64,000 nt of DNA from Eriocheir sinensis (taxonomy: Eukaryota > Arthropoda > Malacostraca > Decapoda > Varunidae), in the NCBI RefSeq assembly GCF_024679095.1, contig NC_066562.1, positions 8,771,398-8,835,397 on the forward strand, written 5' to 3'. The position numbers were made by a program, and so were the translations under genes. Of this stretch, positions 23,773 through 34,620 are shown one piece after another (the first letter of the stretch is position 1; each line of letters begins with the position of its first letter). Below the pieces are notes generated by a model. That model was not told the DNA's origin, ran no database searches, and saw nothing but the letters and a program-made list of their open reading frames with translations.

Positions 23773-23827
<55 letters not shown>
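23773..23827. repeat. (CA)n microsatellite
   Basis: A pure AC run of about 27 repeats. Confidence 0.98.
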
Positions 23828-23829
<2 letters not shown>

Positions 23830-23964
23830 GTATCTCTTTTCTTCCTTTTTTTCTTCGCTGTGATTCATGCCTCGCCGCTAACGTATCGCCCTCGCTGTTT
23901 TATCGCCCCTTTAGTGTCGTTGTTCTGGCGATGTTTATTATTGGAGTCATTTATATTATTTGTT

Positions 23965-24085
23965 TTTTGAGTTATAACGTTATTTTTTTCTCGTTTTCTG
24001 AGTTATAACGTTTTTTTTCGTTTTCTGAGTTATAACGTTTTTTTTTCGTTTTCTGAATTATAACGTTTTTCTTCTCGTTTTCTTG
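23965..24085. repeat. About 30-bp tandem repeat, 4 copies
   Basis: TTTTCTGAGTTATAACGTTT units separated by T-runs of variable length. The period is about 28-33 bp. Confidence 0.93.
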
Positions 24086-24491
<406 letters not shown>

Positions 24492-24519
24492 TCCCTCCCG
24501 TAGCGACTGTTTTATGGTT

Positions 24520-25060
24520 TTATGGAGAGGGAGGAAAGGAGAGGAGGGAGGGAGGGAGAGAAAGGGAGAGAAGGCAAGTAATGAGGGAGGCATGAGAAGG
24601 GAAGCAGAGGGAAGCAGGGAGGGAGAAAGCATTGAGGAGGAGAAAGAAAAAGAGGAGAAAGAGGGAGAAGGAGGAGGAGGAGGAAGATGAAGAATTTTCG
24701 TAAGAGGCGGAGAATGAGAGAAAAAAAAAATAGAAATGGATTAGAAGGGAAACAAGAAGGAGGAAAAAGAAGAGGAGGAGAAGAGGGCAGAAGGAGGAGG
24801 AGGAGGAGGAGGAGAAAGAGGAATTCACTAAGAATTATCGTATGAGGCAAATAATGAGAGAAAAAACAAAAAAAGTTAAAATAAAAAGTGAAGAGGAAAA
24901 TACACACAAAAAAAAACATAATAAAGCCAGAATTCACATAGGAAACGAAGAATGAGAAAAAAATAAAGGAGAATGAAACAAAGGGAAACCAGAATGAAGC
25001 AAGGCAAAGAAAACGAAAAAGAAAACACAGAAACGCAAATATTAACAAAAATGAAAGAAG
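24520..25060. repeat. Polypurine domain with a 140-bp repeat
   Basis: AGAATTTTCGTAAGAGGCGG at 24691, AGAATTATCGTATGAGGCAA at 24831 and a decayed copy at 24929, preceded by GGAGGAGGAGG tracts. The steps are 140 and 98 bp. Confidence 0.85.
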
Positions 25061-25200
25061 AGAAGCGAAGGAGGCGCCAGGCAGCCCATGATCGGAGTCT
25101 CGTAAAAGGCGAGGCCCCGCGATCAATGGGCCGCGTCGCCTCGGAAAGAAAAGTGATGGAAGGAAAAATAAACAAAAGAAGAATTACTGATGATGGATTT
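25060..25200. promoter_or_regulatory. Complex GC-rich island
   Basis: GGAGGCGCCAGGCAGCCCATG, GGCGAGGCCCCGCGATCAATG and GGCCGCGTCGCCTCGG between purine repeats. No motif-level function can be assigned. Confidence 0.3.
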
Positions 25201-25239
25201 GCCGGACGTGGCGGAGAAAAAAAAGTGGACGTGTGTGGA

Positions 25240-25815
25240 AGAGTTAGGAAAAGTGGGAAATATAATGGAAGAGTTTGGAAAATGTGGAAGATAGAGTGGA
25301 AGGGTATCGAAGAGTTTGAGAAATAATGGAAAATAAAATAGAGAGTAGGTAAGAGTTTGAGAAAAGTGGAAAGTAAGGTGGAAGAGATTGAAAAAAGTGG
25401 AAAGTGAAGTGGAAGAGTTAGAAAAAAAGTGGAAAATAGAATGGAAAAGTATGTAAGAGTTAGAAAAAAATTAAAAATGAAATGGAAGAGATTGAAAAAT
25501 GTGGAAAATAAAGTGGAAGAGTTAGAAAAAAGTGGAAAATAGAATGGAAAAAATTAAAAATGAAATGGAAGAGATTGAAAAATGTGGAAAATAAAGTGGA
25601 AGAGTCAGAAAAAGTGGAAAATAGAATGGAAAAATATGTAAGAGTTAGAAAAAATGGAAAATGAAGTGGAAGGGTTAGAAAAAGTGGAAAATAAAGTGGA
25701 AGAGTTAGAAAAAAGTGGAAAATAGAATGAAAAAATATATAAGAGTTAGAATAAAATGTCAGATAAGATGAAAGAGTATGGAATATATGTTATGAAGAGA
25801 ATGAAATGAAAGAAT
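25240..25815. repeat. AGTGGAAAATAAAGTGGAAGAG minisatellite, about 30-35-bp unit
   Basis: AGTGGAAAATA and GTGGAAGAGTTAGAAAAA alternate at least 14 times with point changes and small deletions. A longer higher-order unit with AATGGAAAAGTATGTAAGAG appears several times. Confidence 0.92.
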
Positions 25816-26040
25816 AAGAAATAACAAAAAAAAATATGTATCATCTCCATTCTATTCTATTCTATTCTTTCCATTCTTCCTCTACTCCTTATAATCCTTC
25901 GCCCTTCAAGCTCTTCCATTCCCCCTTCACCTTCACCTTCCAATCCCTTCCTCCATTACTCAACTCCCCATTACCCATCCATTGTTTCAAGAGTGACCTC
26001 CCTTAAATTATGTGGCGAAAAATGTGCGAGGCGATTCTTG
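25816..26040. other. (ATTCT)n and pyrimidine-rich spacer
   Basis: ATTCTATTCTATTCT at 25850, then C/T-rich unique DNA. Confidence 0.65.
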
Positions 26041-26160
26041 GGTCAACAAAAAGAGGTCAGGGGGTCAAGTGACGTCACGGGCAGAGGTCACGTGGGGGGA
26101 GGGTGCACAGGTGTTTAATTAGGGTCACCTGTGCCTGTTTACCTGTCTCTCTGTCCTTTC
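26041..26160. promoter_or_regulatory. Complex island with CAGGTG, GTCACG and TTTAATTAGG
   Basis: GAGGTCAGGGGGTCAAGTGACGTCACGGG-type sequence (TGACGTCA is a CRE/AP-1 palindrome, at 26071), AGGTCACGTGG (E-box CACGTG at 26087), GCACAGGTGTTTAATTAGGG and CACCTGTGCCTG. It has the densest set of recognisable transcription-factor words in the window. Function is inferred. Confidence 0.45.
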
Positions 26161-26227
26161 CTCTGTCCGTTTTTGTTTGCTTTTTTGTTTTTGTTGGCGA
26201 GGGAAGGGAGGCAGTGAAGGAGAGAGA

Positions 26228-26229
<2 letters not shown>

Positions 26230-26281
<52 letters not shown>
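26230..26281. repeat. (GT)n microsatellite
   Basis: A pure GT run followed by GAGAGAGAC. Confidence 0.98.
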
Positions 26282-26287
<6 letters not shown>

Positions 26288-26399
26288 CAGGAAATTTAAA
26301 GCAAGGAGTCTTTTAAGTCAATGATATGGTATCCTTTTCTCCCTCTATGTAAATCTATGTAAATCTCTCCCTCTCACTCCTCTCCTTAATCTATTCTCC

Positions 26400-27285
26400 T
26401 TTCCTTTTTAATCATCTATAGTGTTTTTTTTTTTTCATCCTCTTTTCCTCTCCCTTCAAGCCCCCTTTCATTCCCTTCCTTCTTCCCTCTCTCCCTCTCT
26501 TCCTCTGTCAATCTTTCTTCCTTCATCATTTTCACTCCATTCTTTCCTTCTTTCATTCCATTTCTTCATTTTTTTCATTCTTTTTATTTGTATTTCATCG
26601 TCTTTTCTTTCCTTGCATTTCATTATCTCTTCATTCCTTTCCTTATTTTCTCCTTCCATTTTTTTCTTCTTTCTTTCCTCCCATCAAGCACTTTTTTATT
26701 CCATCTTCATTCCTTTTTTCATTGTCTTTCGTTATTCCATTTTTTATCAATCCATTCCTTCCTTCCATTCCAATCTCTAATTCCTTCCCTCCTTCGCTCC
26801 GTCCCTCCTTCCAATCCTTTTCTAACATTTTCATTTAGTTCACCTTTTCCTCATTTATTTTCACCATTTTCATTTATTTCCACCTTCATTTTCACTTACC
26901 TTGGTCCTCCTTTTCATCTATTTTTTCCTTTCCTTTCCTTTTACCTTCCTTTAAACCAATTCCTCCATTCCTTCAAGCACCTTTCCCTCCCTTTTCCTCC
27001 ATTCCTTTCTTCCTTCTTTCTTCCTTCCAAGCACCCTTTTATTCAATCCTCAACTCCTCTCATTCCCTTCCATTCTTTTACTATTCCTTTCAATCCTTCC
27101 TCATTCCCTTCCATTCCCTTTTATTCCATCTTCAACTTCTTCTCTCATTCCCTTCCATTCGTCTACTATTTCTTTCAATCCTTCCGTTCTTTCCATTCCC
27201 CATCTCCAACTCCTTCCCTCCCTACCCCACTCCTTCCAATCCTTCAATTCCTTCATTCCTTCAAGCACACTCCCCTCCCTCGCCC
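26400..27285. repeat. Polypyrimidine domain (CATTCCTTCC-type words)
   Basis: Words CATTCCTTCC, CCATTCCC and TTCAATCC recur irregularly, so I take it as a decayed minisatellite. A 254-codon + frame exists only because purine-containing stop codons are rare here. Confidence 0.8.
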
Positions 27286-27420
27286 CCTTGCAGCCAGGTG
27301 TGCCTCGGCGCCCCAAACACCTGTCGCCCCAGAAGGTGGCTGGATAATCTGAATTTCCCGCCTCTTGTTTGCAACTTCGTCACGCGGGGGAGCGAGATCT
27401 GGGAACGGGAGAGAGGGAGA
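27286..27420. promoter_or_regulatory. Complex GC-rich island
   Basis: CAGCCAGGTGTGCCTCGGCG, AACACCTGTCGCC and GGCTGGATAATCTGAATTTCC. A polypyrimidine tract with TTGCAG precedes it, which resembles a splice acceptor, but polypyrimidine is everywhere here and no matching donor or conserved protein is seen. Confidence 0.3.
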
Positions 27421-27557
27421 AGGGGAAGGGAGAGGGAGAGGGGGATGGAGAGGGAGAGAGTACGGTATTAGATCAAAGAAAAGCCGATAGAAAAATGAGC
27501 AAAGGAATAAACAGATAAATAAATAGATGAATAACAGTGGCAGGATTAGACAAAATG
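27421..27557. other. Purine-rich then AT-rich spacer
   Basis: GGGAGAGGGAGAGGG followed by AGATAAATAAATAGATGAATA. Confidence 0.65.
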
Positions 27558-27558
<1 letters not shown>

Positions 27559-27635
<77 letters not shown>

Positions 27636-27676
27636 CATCCCCTCCCCTCCCCTCCCCTCCCCTCCCCTCCCCTCCC
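27559..27676. repeat. (CA)n microsatellite followed by (CCCCT)n
   Basis: (CA)n at 27559-27632 (about 36 repeats), then seven CCCCT units at 27640-27676. Confidence 0.97.
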
Positions 27677-27689
27677 ACACATATCATAT

Positions 27690-27955
27690 CACGGTGAACA
27701 TCGCTTTTCATCCTGACGTTATCGCTGTCATCACCTGTACGTTAATCACCCCCGCTCACCTGTCCCGCCATGCTTAACGAGGACGAGGACCCGCCAGATG
27801 GACCTCTACCTGCGCGCAATTAGCCGGACCGAGCAGGTGTTACGCGTTCACCTGAGACTACCAATAGGTCCTCTGCCCTTAATAAGCCTAATTAACGACA
27901 GGTAGAAAGTGAACCTGCCCGCCTTACCTTCCTACCTACTTGCTTACCTGCTCTC
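27690..27955. promoter_or_regulatory. Complex island with many CACCTG and TTAAT/AATTA words
   Basis: CATCACCTGTACGTTAATCACC, GCTCACCTGTCC, GCAATTAGCCGG, AGCAGGTGTT, GTTCACCTGAG, CTTAATAAGCCTAATTAACG and GACAGGTAG lie within about 170 bp. E-box and homeodomain-like words alternate at close spacing. One of the strongest candidate enhancers by motif content, though not proven. Confidence 0.45.
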
Positions 27956-28970
27956 CTGCCCCCCCCCCTCCTTCTTCTGACCCTCCCTGCTTACCTCCCT
28001 CACTGCCACATCAACTATCTTCATTTTCTGGTGCCTCCTTCCCTTCCTTCTCTCCATTCCTCACTTCTTTCCTTCCTTCACTTCACTTCGCTATTCATTT
28101 TGTTCCATTTTCATTTTTCTTTACTCCTTTCCTCCTTTCTTCCTTCTTCTTCCTTCTTCTTTCTATTCCTCACTTCTTTCCTTCCTTCAATCCTATCTAC
28201 CTCCCTTCTATTTAGCTTTTCATTTTGTTCCATTTTCATCTCTCTTTACTCTTTTCCTCCTTCCCTTCCTTTTTCCTTCTTCTTTCTCTTCCTCCCTCAC
28301 TCCTTTCCTTCCTTCAATCCTATCTACCTCCCTTCCATTTAGCTTTTCATTTTTTTCCATTTTCATCTCTCTTTCTTTCCTCTTCTACCTTCATCTTTTC
28401 CTCCTTTATTTCGTTCCTCTCTTCCCTTTTCTCTTTTTTTTTATAATTATCTTCCTTTTTTTCCTTCCTTCATCGCTTCTTGTCTTTCCACTCTTTCGTT
28501 CTTCTCTTCCCTCTTCTACCTCTGTTTGTTTTTTTCCTTATTTCCTTCATTCATGTTACTTTCCTTCCTTCCTTTCACTTTTTTATTTCCTTTCTATCTT
28601 CCAATCTCTCCCTTCCATCTAGCTTTTCCACTTTGTTTCATTTTTATCTCTTTCCTCATCTCTTTTCCTCCTATTTTGTTTCTTTGCTTTTCTCCCTGTT
28701 TTTTTATTATTTTTCCTTATTTCCTTCATTCATATCTACTTATCTTCCTTTCACATTTTTTTTCCCTTCCCCTTTTCCAATCTCTCCCTTTCCTTCATTC
28801 CTTTCTCCTTTCTCTTCCCTTTTCTCCCTCTCTCTTTTTATTATTTTTCTTTATTCCTTCATTCATATCTACTTACCTTCCTTCCTATCACTTTTTTATT
28901 TCCTTCCCCTTTCCCAATCTCCCTTTCCTTCATTTATCCCTCTCCTTTCTTCTTTACTCTCTCTCCCTCT
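27956..28970. repeat. Polypyrimidine tandem domain, about 125-bp unit
   Basis: TTCATTTTGTTCCATTTTCA at 28094, 28219 and (TTTTTTCC variant) 28346, periods 125 and 127. CAATCCTATCTACCTCCCTT is shared by two units. A related set (TTCCTTCATTCATATCTACT) recurs at 28731 and 28855. The frames across it are repeat-derived. Confidence 0.9.
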
Positions 28971-29340
28971 TTCCTCTCTACCGCCACTATCAGCAACACC
29001 AACCTCACCTTCCCAAGCTGGTTCTCGGGACGCACAAATTTCAGCATTATCATCACCATTATTATTATTATTCGCCTTATTAATTTAGTCGAGTTCTTGC
29101 CGCGGTTGTGAATTTATTTCTTACGAGCGGCGGTTGGCTGCTGGGTTGCCGGCTCCCCCGCTCTTAATATACCGTGATAGCAAAACAAGCCTCCTCTCCC
29201 TGTTTATAACTCTCTTCTTGTAAACTCCCGGCGGTCGGCTGGTCTCTAAATACTCCTAAATACCGTCATATATTTCTCGGTATCTATTCATCTCGTTGTC
29301 TCACGCTTGCTGCTTCATCCTCGGTGGTGCCTGGAGGTTG
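28971..29340. promoter_or_regulatory. Large complex island, about 370 bp
   Basis: Non-repetitive, GC-balanced and AT-balanced sequence. It includes CGCCTTATTAATTTAGTCG, GGCGGTTGGCTGCTGGG, CCGCTCTTAATATACCGTG and CCCTGTTTATAACTC. One of the longest complex stretches in the window, so a priority for conservation testing. No exon structure is apparent. Confidence 0.35.
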
Positions 29341-29602
29341 TGCAAGGTAGCCGTGATCAGAGTGTGTGCCTGAATCGTTTGGGGTGGTCTTCGCTGAATG
29401 GTTGTTGTATGTCCGTGTGTGTGTGTGTGTGTTTAGCATCGTGCAAGGTTGTAGTGACCAAATTTTGTGCCTGAGTCGTTTGGGGTGGTCTAGGAAGGAT
29501 GGTTGAGGTGTGTGTGTGTGTGTGTGTGTGTGTATGAACGAGTCTAGCTGTGTTGTCTGTGATCAGATTTCTGCATGGATCGGTTTTTGGTAGTCTGTTT
29601 GT

Positions 29603-29647
<45 letters not shown>

Positions 29648-29749
29648 AAAGGTCTTAGTAGTGGCTGTTGTGTGTGTCTGTGTGTTCTGTGTTGTGGTAG
29701 ACCAAGGGAAGGAGGTGTGTCTGAGTTGTTGTGGTGTGTGTGTTCCTGT

Positions 29750-29787
<38 letters not shown>

Positions 29788-30115
29788 AGTGGACTTGGTA
29801 AGGACTGTAGTGCATGGCTGTGTCTGTGTGTTCTGTGTTGTGGTAGAACGAGGGAGAGAGGTGTGTCTGGGTTGCTGTGGTGTGTGTGTATATGTGTGTT
29901 CCTGTTTGTGTGTAAGTCCTGCATTGTGGAAAACTGTTGTGTTGAAACTTTTGTATACCTGGGTCATTTGGGTGGTCTAGGTGTGGCTGTGGTCTGTCTG
30001 TTTGTGTGTCCTGTGATCATATGTTCTGCCAGGCTCATTGGGGTGGTCTGGGTGTGTTGGTAGGTGGCTGTCGTATGCGTGTGTGTTTGTGTGTTTGTGT
30101 GTTTACATGTCCAGT
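29341..30115. repeat. GT-rich compound minisatellite
   Basis: GTGTGCCTGAATCGTTTGGG and GTGCCTGAGTCGTTTGGGG are 102 bp apart (about 29365 and 29467), with relatives at 29572, 29960 and 30035. CTGTGTGTTCTGTGTTGTGG recurs at 29679 and 29824 (145 bp). Each unit contains a (GT)n tract of 10-22 repeats, so the microsatellites are amplified as parts of larger monomers. Confidence 0.9.
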
Positions 30116-30600
30116 GTGGTTCCTTCCTTTCCCCTTTCGTTTATTCCCATCCTTTTTTTGTGTGTGTGTTTTCCTTTTCCTCTCCTTCCCTTTATTCCCT
30201 TTCCATACCCTCTCGTTTTTTACTCCTATTTTCTTCTCTTCTATTTTCTCTTTTTCGCTAACTTTTTCTTCCTTTTCCTTTCCTTCCTATCCCAACCCTT
30301 CCCTAACCCTCCCTTGTCTTCCTTAGTTTTCCTTTCCCTTCCCATCCTATCCCTTTCCATCCCTCCCTTTCTCTTCCCTTCCCTTCCCTTCCCCTCCGTT
30401 CCCATTCCTTCCCTTCCCTTCTCGTCCCTTCCTATCCCATTCCTTCCCATCCCACCCTTCCCTTTCCCATCCCTTCCCTTCCCTCCCCTGCCCTTCCCTT
30501 CCCATCCCTTTCCTTTTCTTCCCTTCCTGTCCCATCCCTTTCCATCTCATCCGAAACCTTCCCTTCCCTTCCCTTCCCTTCCCTTCCCTCGCTCCCGGTT
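30116..30600. repeat. Degenerate (CCCTT)n pentanucleotide array
   Basis: CCCTTCCCTTCCC and CCCATCCC words dominate 30290-30600. The leader 30116-30290 is T/C-rich. The reverse strand gives a Gly/Arg/Glu-rich frame by composition. Confidence 0.88.
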
Positions 30601-30830
30601 TTCTCTTCTGCTCAGCTTCCTCCCTGCGCCCAAATGTCTCGCTAATGAACGATAATGAGCGATAATATAAGCAAGGTTAATTAGATGCCACAAACATTCG
30701 CTATCTCTCGCAGGCAGTTTCTGTAACCTTCGACCGATTTAGATTATTTCGTTTTTGCGATTGTTGTTTTTGCTCCACAATTTGTCTTGCGCGCATAAAC
30801 ATCTGGGTAATGCTTTTAATGAGTGTTCGT
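30601..30830. promoter_or_regulatory. Complex island with GATAA and AATTAG words
   Basis: CGCTAATGAACGATAATGAG, GCGATAATATAAGCAAGG, GGTTAATTAGATGCC and CTTTTAATGAG. Repeated GATAA/TAATG words suggest GATA and homeodomain type sites. Function is inferred. Confidence 0.35.
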
Positions 30831-30935
30831 GCGTGTGTGTGTGTGTTGGGGGGGGGGTGTAGGGGGTAGGGAGGGGTCATTGTGTGTGTGCGTGTGTGTG
30901 TATGTGTGCATGTGCGTATCAGAGAGAGAGAGAGG
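30831..30935. repeat. (GT)n with a G9 run and (GA)n
   Basis: GTGTGTGT is followed by nine G at about 30848-30856, then GT and GA repeats. Confidence 0.85.
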
Positions 30936-31640
30936 GCATATAAAAAAAAGTAAACAGGAGAAGCGGCAAGTGAGGAGAGGAGAGACAGCGAATGAGGTGG
31001 AGAGGAAGGGAGGAAAGTGGGAGGTGGGCGGAGCACAGGTGTAATAGGAGGAGGAGGAGGAGGAGGAGGGCGTGGATGTTAGAGGAGGAGAAGACGTGTT
31101 CAGAGGACATGAACTGAAAGAGGAGGAGGAGGAGGAGGAAAAAGAATAGGAAAATAAAAAAATACGAGGAAAATAAAGAATGAAAATAAGTAAAAATGGA
31201 ACAAGATAAAAATAAAAGAGAAATTAGTCCACGGAAACAGAAGCAAAGAAAGAAAGGGAACAAAAAAAGTAGAAAGAAGGAGAAGAAAACAAAAAGAAAG
31301 CGAAAAAAGAGGAAAAAAGACTCAAAGAGAAAAGTCGAATTAGGCGAAGGAAGCAGGGAAGAGGAAGGAAAGAGGAAGAGAAGAAGAGGAAGAGAGAAGA
31401 GAGGAAGACGGACAGGAGAGGAGAGGAAGAGAAGAAGAGAAGAGAGGAAAGAGGAAAAGAGAAGAGACGAGAACGGACAGACAAAATTGTAAGGTGGGAG
31501 CGAGTCGGTGGTTGGGGGTCCTGAGCTCTTGACAGGGAGGGGGAGGGGGGAGGGGAAGGTGGTAGAGGGGTGCATGTGAAGGCGTGGGTGTGGGCGTGGG
31601 GGCGCGAGTGGGCGTGTGTCACGATTTGCAGCATTGTGTG
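30936..31640. repeat. Polypurine domain
   Basis: GGAGGAGGAGG at 31049 and 31121, A-rich 31140-31320 and GGAAGAGAAGAGGAAG to 31490, then a less biased G-rich segment. Lys/Glu/Arg-rich frames are compositional. Confidence 0.8.
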
Positions 31641-32335
31641 AGTTATTTATTTACTCTGGCGTGGCTTAGGACGAGAGGGGGAGGAAGAGGAGGAGGAGGA
31701 GGAAGAAGGTGTGGAAGAGGATGAGTAAGGCTGGTGGAAGAAGGTATGTGGGGGGAGAGGAGGAGGAAGAAAAAGAAGAGGAAGAAGAAGAAAAAGACGG
31801 AAGGGAAGGGAGGAGGGAAAATTCGGGAGAGGGGGGGGGGGCAGAGGTGGATGGAAGAGGGAGGAGGAGAAAGAGGTGGAAGGGAAGAAGGAAAGGAATA
31901 GGAGAAAGGGAAATGAAGGGAGGTGAAGAGAGGCAGAGTTGTATGGAAGAGAAAGGAAGGGAATAGAGTTAAAATATTAGACTTTGTTCAAGAGGAGGAA
32001 GGAAGGGAGGGGAAGGGAAGGGAAGGGAAGGGGAGAGGAGCAGAGATGAATAGAGGCATTGTGCTTTGAAGAGGGAGTGTGAAGGGGAAGAAAAGAGGGT
32101 GAAGATAGGAATTTGAGAAAGAGGGTGAGGATGGAGAAGCGAAAAAAAGGGGTGATTGCGAAGGGGTGTCAAGAAGGGGGTTAACTTATGGAGGTGAAGG
32201 GGTAGAAGTTGCTGTATGTTGGGGGTGATAGGAGGAGGAGGAGGAGGAGGAGGAGGAGGGTGGAGTATGTGGGATGGGCAAAGAGGAGGAGGAGGAGGAG
32301 AAGATAGAAAACGAGGAGTGAATGATATCTCTCTC
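31641..32335. repeat. Polypurine domain with (GGA)n and a G11 run
   Basis: (GGA)n at 31687-31706, 32229-32260 and 32286-32300, and a G-run near 31831-31841. The sequence 31810-32210 is irregular purine DNA. Confidence 0.85.
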
Positions 32336-32635
32336 TCTCTTTCTCATTCTCTTTCTATCTCTCAATCCATCAACCTCCCTATCCTTCTATCTATATATCT
32401 ATCAACATGTGTTTTTTATCTATGCTTATTTATCTATTGATCTATATATGTACGTCTCTATATTTGCCAACCTATATCAACTAAAACAAATATTCATATC
32501 AAAACAATAAGTATTCGTATTAGCAAAATGATAAATAGGTATATAAAATTGTAAATAAAGTGAAATAAATCTATAGAAACATAGAAAAAATAAAATAAAC
32601 AAACACTATGCAGGACCCAGGTAAAATAATAGACC
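32336..32635. other. AT-rich sequence with CTAT words
   Basis: Loose CTATCTATATATCTATC repeats at 32380-32450, then unique AT-rich DNA. Confidence 0.6.
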
Positions 32636-32805
32636 CGTAAGCAAGGCCTTCCATAACTCAGGTAATCGGGGAACCAAATCGCTCACCTGTTCTTAATTAA
32701 TTCCAGGCCGAGAATGTCTCACCTTGACGCCGCGCCCTGGACAGGTAAGCGAGCCACGAGGACCGCCTGCCACTGTTACCTGTCCCGCGCCTGTTAATTA
32801 AAGGT

Positions 32806-32810
<5 letters not shown>
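32636..32810. promoter_or_regulatory. Complex island with ACCTGT/CAGGTAA and TTAATTAA
   Basis: ACTCAGGTAATCGGGG, CTCACCTGTTCTTAATTAATTCC, GGACAGGTAAGCGAGC and TTACCTGTCCCGCGCCTGTTAATTAAAGG. Again ACCTGT next to TTAATTAA. GACAGGTAAGC also matches a splice donor, but no exon is evident. Confidence 0.42.
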
Positions 32811-32843
<33 letters not shown>

Positions 32844-32920
32844 AATATTGTTTTTTCTTTCATTGGTCTTCTTGAATATGGCAAAGAGATAGATATAGAC
32901 AGACAGATAGATAGACAGAC

Positions 32921-32952
<32 letters not shown>

Positions 32953-33013
32953 GGATAGATAGATACACAAAAAGAAAGCGTCTGTCGAACCCACTCAAAC
33001 ACACACACACACA

Positions 33014-33080
<67 letters not shown>
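32811..33080. repeat. (GA)n, (GATA/GACA)n and (CA)n microsatellites
   Basis: (GA)n at 32811-32839. AGATAGATAGACAGACAG-type tetranucleotides occupy 32885-32965. (CA)n at 32999-33080, interrupted once by CAT. Confidence 0.96.
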
Positions 33081-33410
33081 CCTTCGAAACAGCTTCTTAT
33101 TGTGTGTATTATTATGCTTGTATGTACGGATTATCCCCTTGTGTACGTGTTTGGTGACAGTCATGTACGTGTTTGGCTGTGTGAGTGTGGGCTGTGACTG
33201 ACGTGCCCACAATACACACACACGAGAGGTACAAAAAAAAAAGTAAAAAAAAAAAAAAAAAAGTTGACAATTGAAATGAAAAAAATATGAGTTTCAATTG
33301 GTCATTATTTCGTATTTTTCTTTTTTTTTCTTCCTTTTTTTGTGTTTTATTCTTGAGTCAGTGTCATGATAACTAATGTATATAGATAGCTAATTGCAAT
33401 CATAACTAAT
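33081..33410. other. Complex sequence with poly-A/T runs
   Basis: GTGTACGTGTTTGG and CATGTACGTGTTTGG form a short direct repeat at about 33140-33175. Runs of A lie at 33233-33262. No gene. Confidence 0.6.
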
Positions 33411-33468
<58 letters not shown>

Positions 33469-33490
33469 AACTTCTACTACTACTACTACC
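33411..33490. repeat. (CTA)n trinucleotide repeat
   Basis: About 24 ACT units with one ACA/CTT interruption. Confidence 0.97.
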
Positions 33491-33727
33491 ATAACCACTA
33501 AGAATTATAGTAGAAATTGCGATAATAATACCAACAAACTCAAATAATGTGATAAAAACTAACATCTACAATCCAATATCCTTTTTAATGCGATCCAAGG
33601 CTGTGATTTTTATTCTCTTTTTTTTTCTCGATCCGGGTCCGAATATGTCACTTGCGGCGAATCCTCCCGAATTATGCAAACACGCGAGGAAGGTTGTAAA
33701 GAAGTGGGCATGTTAACAATGGATCAT

Positions 33728-33767
<40 letters not shown>

Positions 33768-33950
33768 CTTCGCTAACCTGCCAACACCTAGTCTACCTGC
33801 CCATTTTTGTACCTCTTTGCTTATTTCTTTATTTTTAGTTGTTTTCTCACTTGCAGGGCGCAGGGAAGGTGTGTTAAGTGGATCTTAAGTACAAGGTGTG
33901 GATTAGGTAGTGTGGGTAGACCTCTTCGTAGCTGTTAAGTTGTGCTACTG
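33491..33950. other. Complex sequence with a (GT)n tract
   Basis: Unique sequence (including ACTTGCGGCGAATCCTCCCG) and (GT)n at 33731-33766. GACTTCGCTAACCTGCCAAC follows. Confidence 0.6.
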
Positions 33951-34209
33951 GTGTTACTACTACTATTACTACTACTACTACTTCTACTACTACTACTACT
34001 ACTACTTCACACGTCCAAGAAAGAGAAGGAGGATGAGTGGTAGGAAGAAGAGGAAGAGGAGAAAGAAAGAGGAGGAGAAAGAGAAGTAAGGAGAAACAGA
34101 TGAAGTAGGAGAAAGAAGCTGGAAGAGAGGTAGAAAGAAGAGGAAGAAGAGAAAGAGAAAGAGGAGGAACTGGAGACGAGGAGAAAGATAAGAAACAAGA
34201 AGAGGCAGA

Positions 34210-34240
<31 letters not shown>

Positions 34241-34255
34241 GAAAAAATAAATCCG
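33951..34255. repeat. (CTA)n followed by polypurine DNA
   Basis: ACTACTATTACTACTAC at 33955-34007, then irregular GAGGAAGAGGAG sequence. Confidence 0.9.
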
Positions 34256-34332
34256 AAATCTCCATTGTATTAGGATTAGCCAAGATTAAGAGAACTTGTA
34301 AAAATAAGTGTGAATGAATTGCGTGAACAGCG

Positions 34333-34333
34333 T

Positions 34334-34397
<64 letters not shown>

Positions 34398-34453
34398 AAA
34401 CATTTCCTCTTTGCCCTTCCTTACACATATATCAAACCTCACCCAAACATTCT

Positions 34454-34523
<70 letters not shown>
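34333..34523. repeat. Inverted pair: (GT)31 ... (CA)32
   Basis: (GT)n at 34333-34394 and (CA)n at 34458-34522, separated by a 63-bp unique spacer. The arms are complementary over about 62 bp and could extrude as a cruciform or fold in RNA. Confidence 0.95.
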
Positions 34524-34526
<3 letters not shown>

Positions 34527-34620
34527 TCCCCGTCTCCCCCTCCCCCTCCCCCTCCCTCTCCCTCTCCTTCCATCCCCATAATTCAAACACAGCACAATCA
34601 ATTACTCAACTCTTAATGGG
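34524..34620. repeat. (CCCTCC)n C-rich tract
   Basis: CCCCCTCCCCCTCCCCC at about 34535-34565. Confidence 0.85.

Noticed and set aside
27270..27300. Splice acceptor (polypyrimidine tract then TTGCAG) before the island at 27286
   Set aside because: Polypyrimidine tracts cover a large share of this window, so such acceptors are expected by chance. No paired donor or conserved exon is visible.
26588..27352. A 254-codon + frame ending in a GC-rich island
   Set aside because: The body is CATTCC-type polypyrimidine DNA. Only the last 20 codons are complex, and the reverse strand is open there as well.
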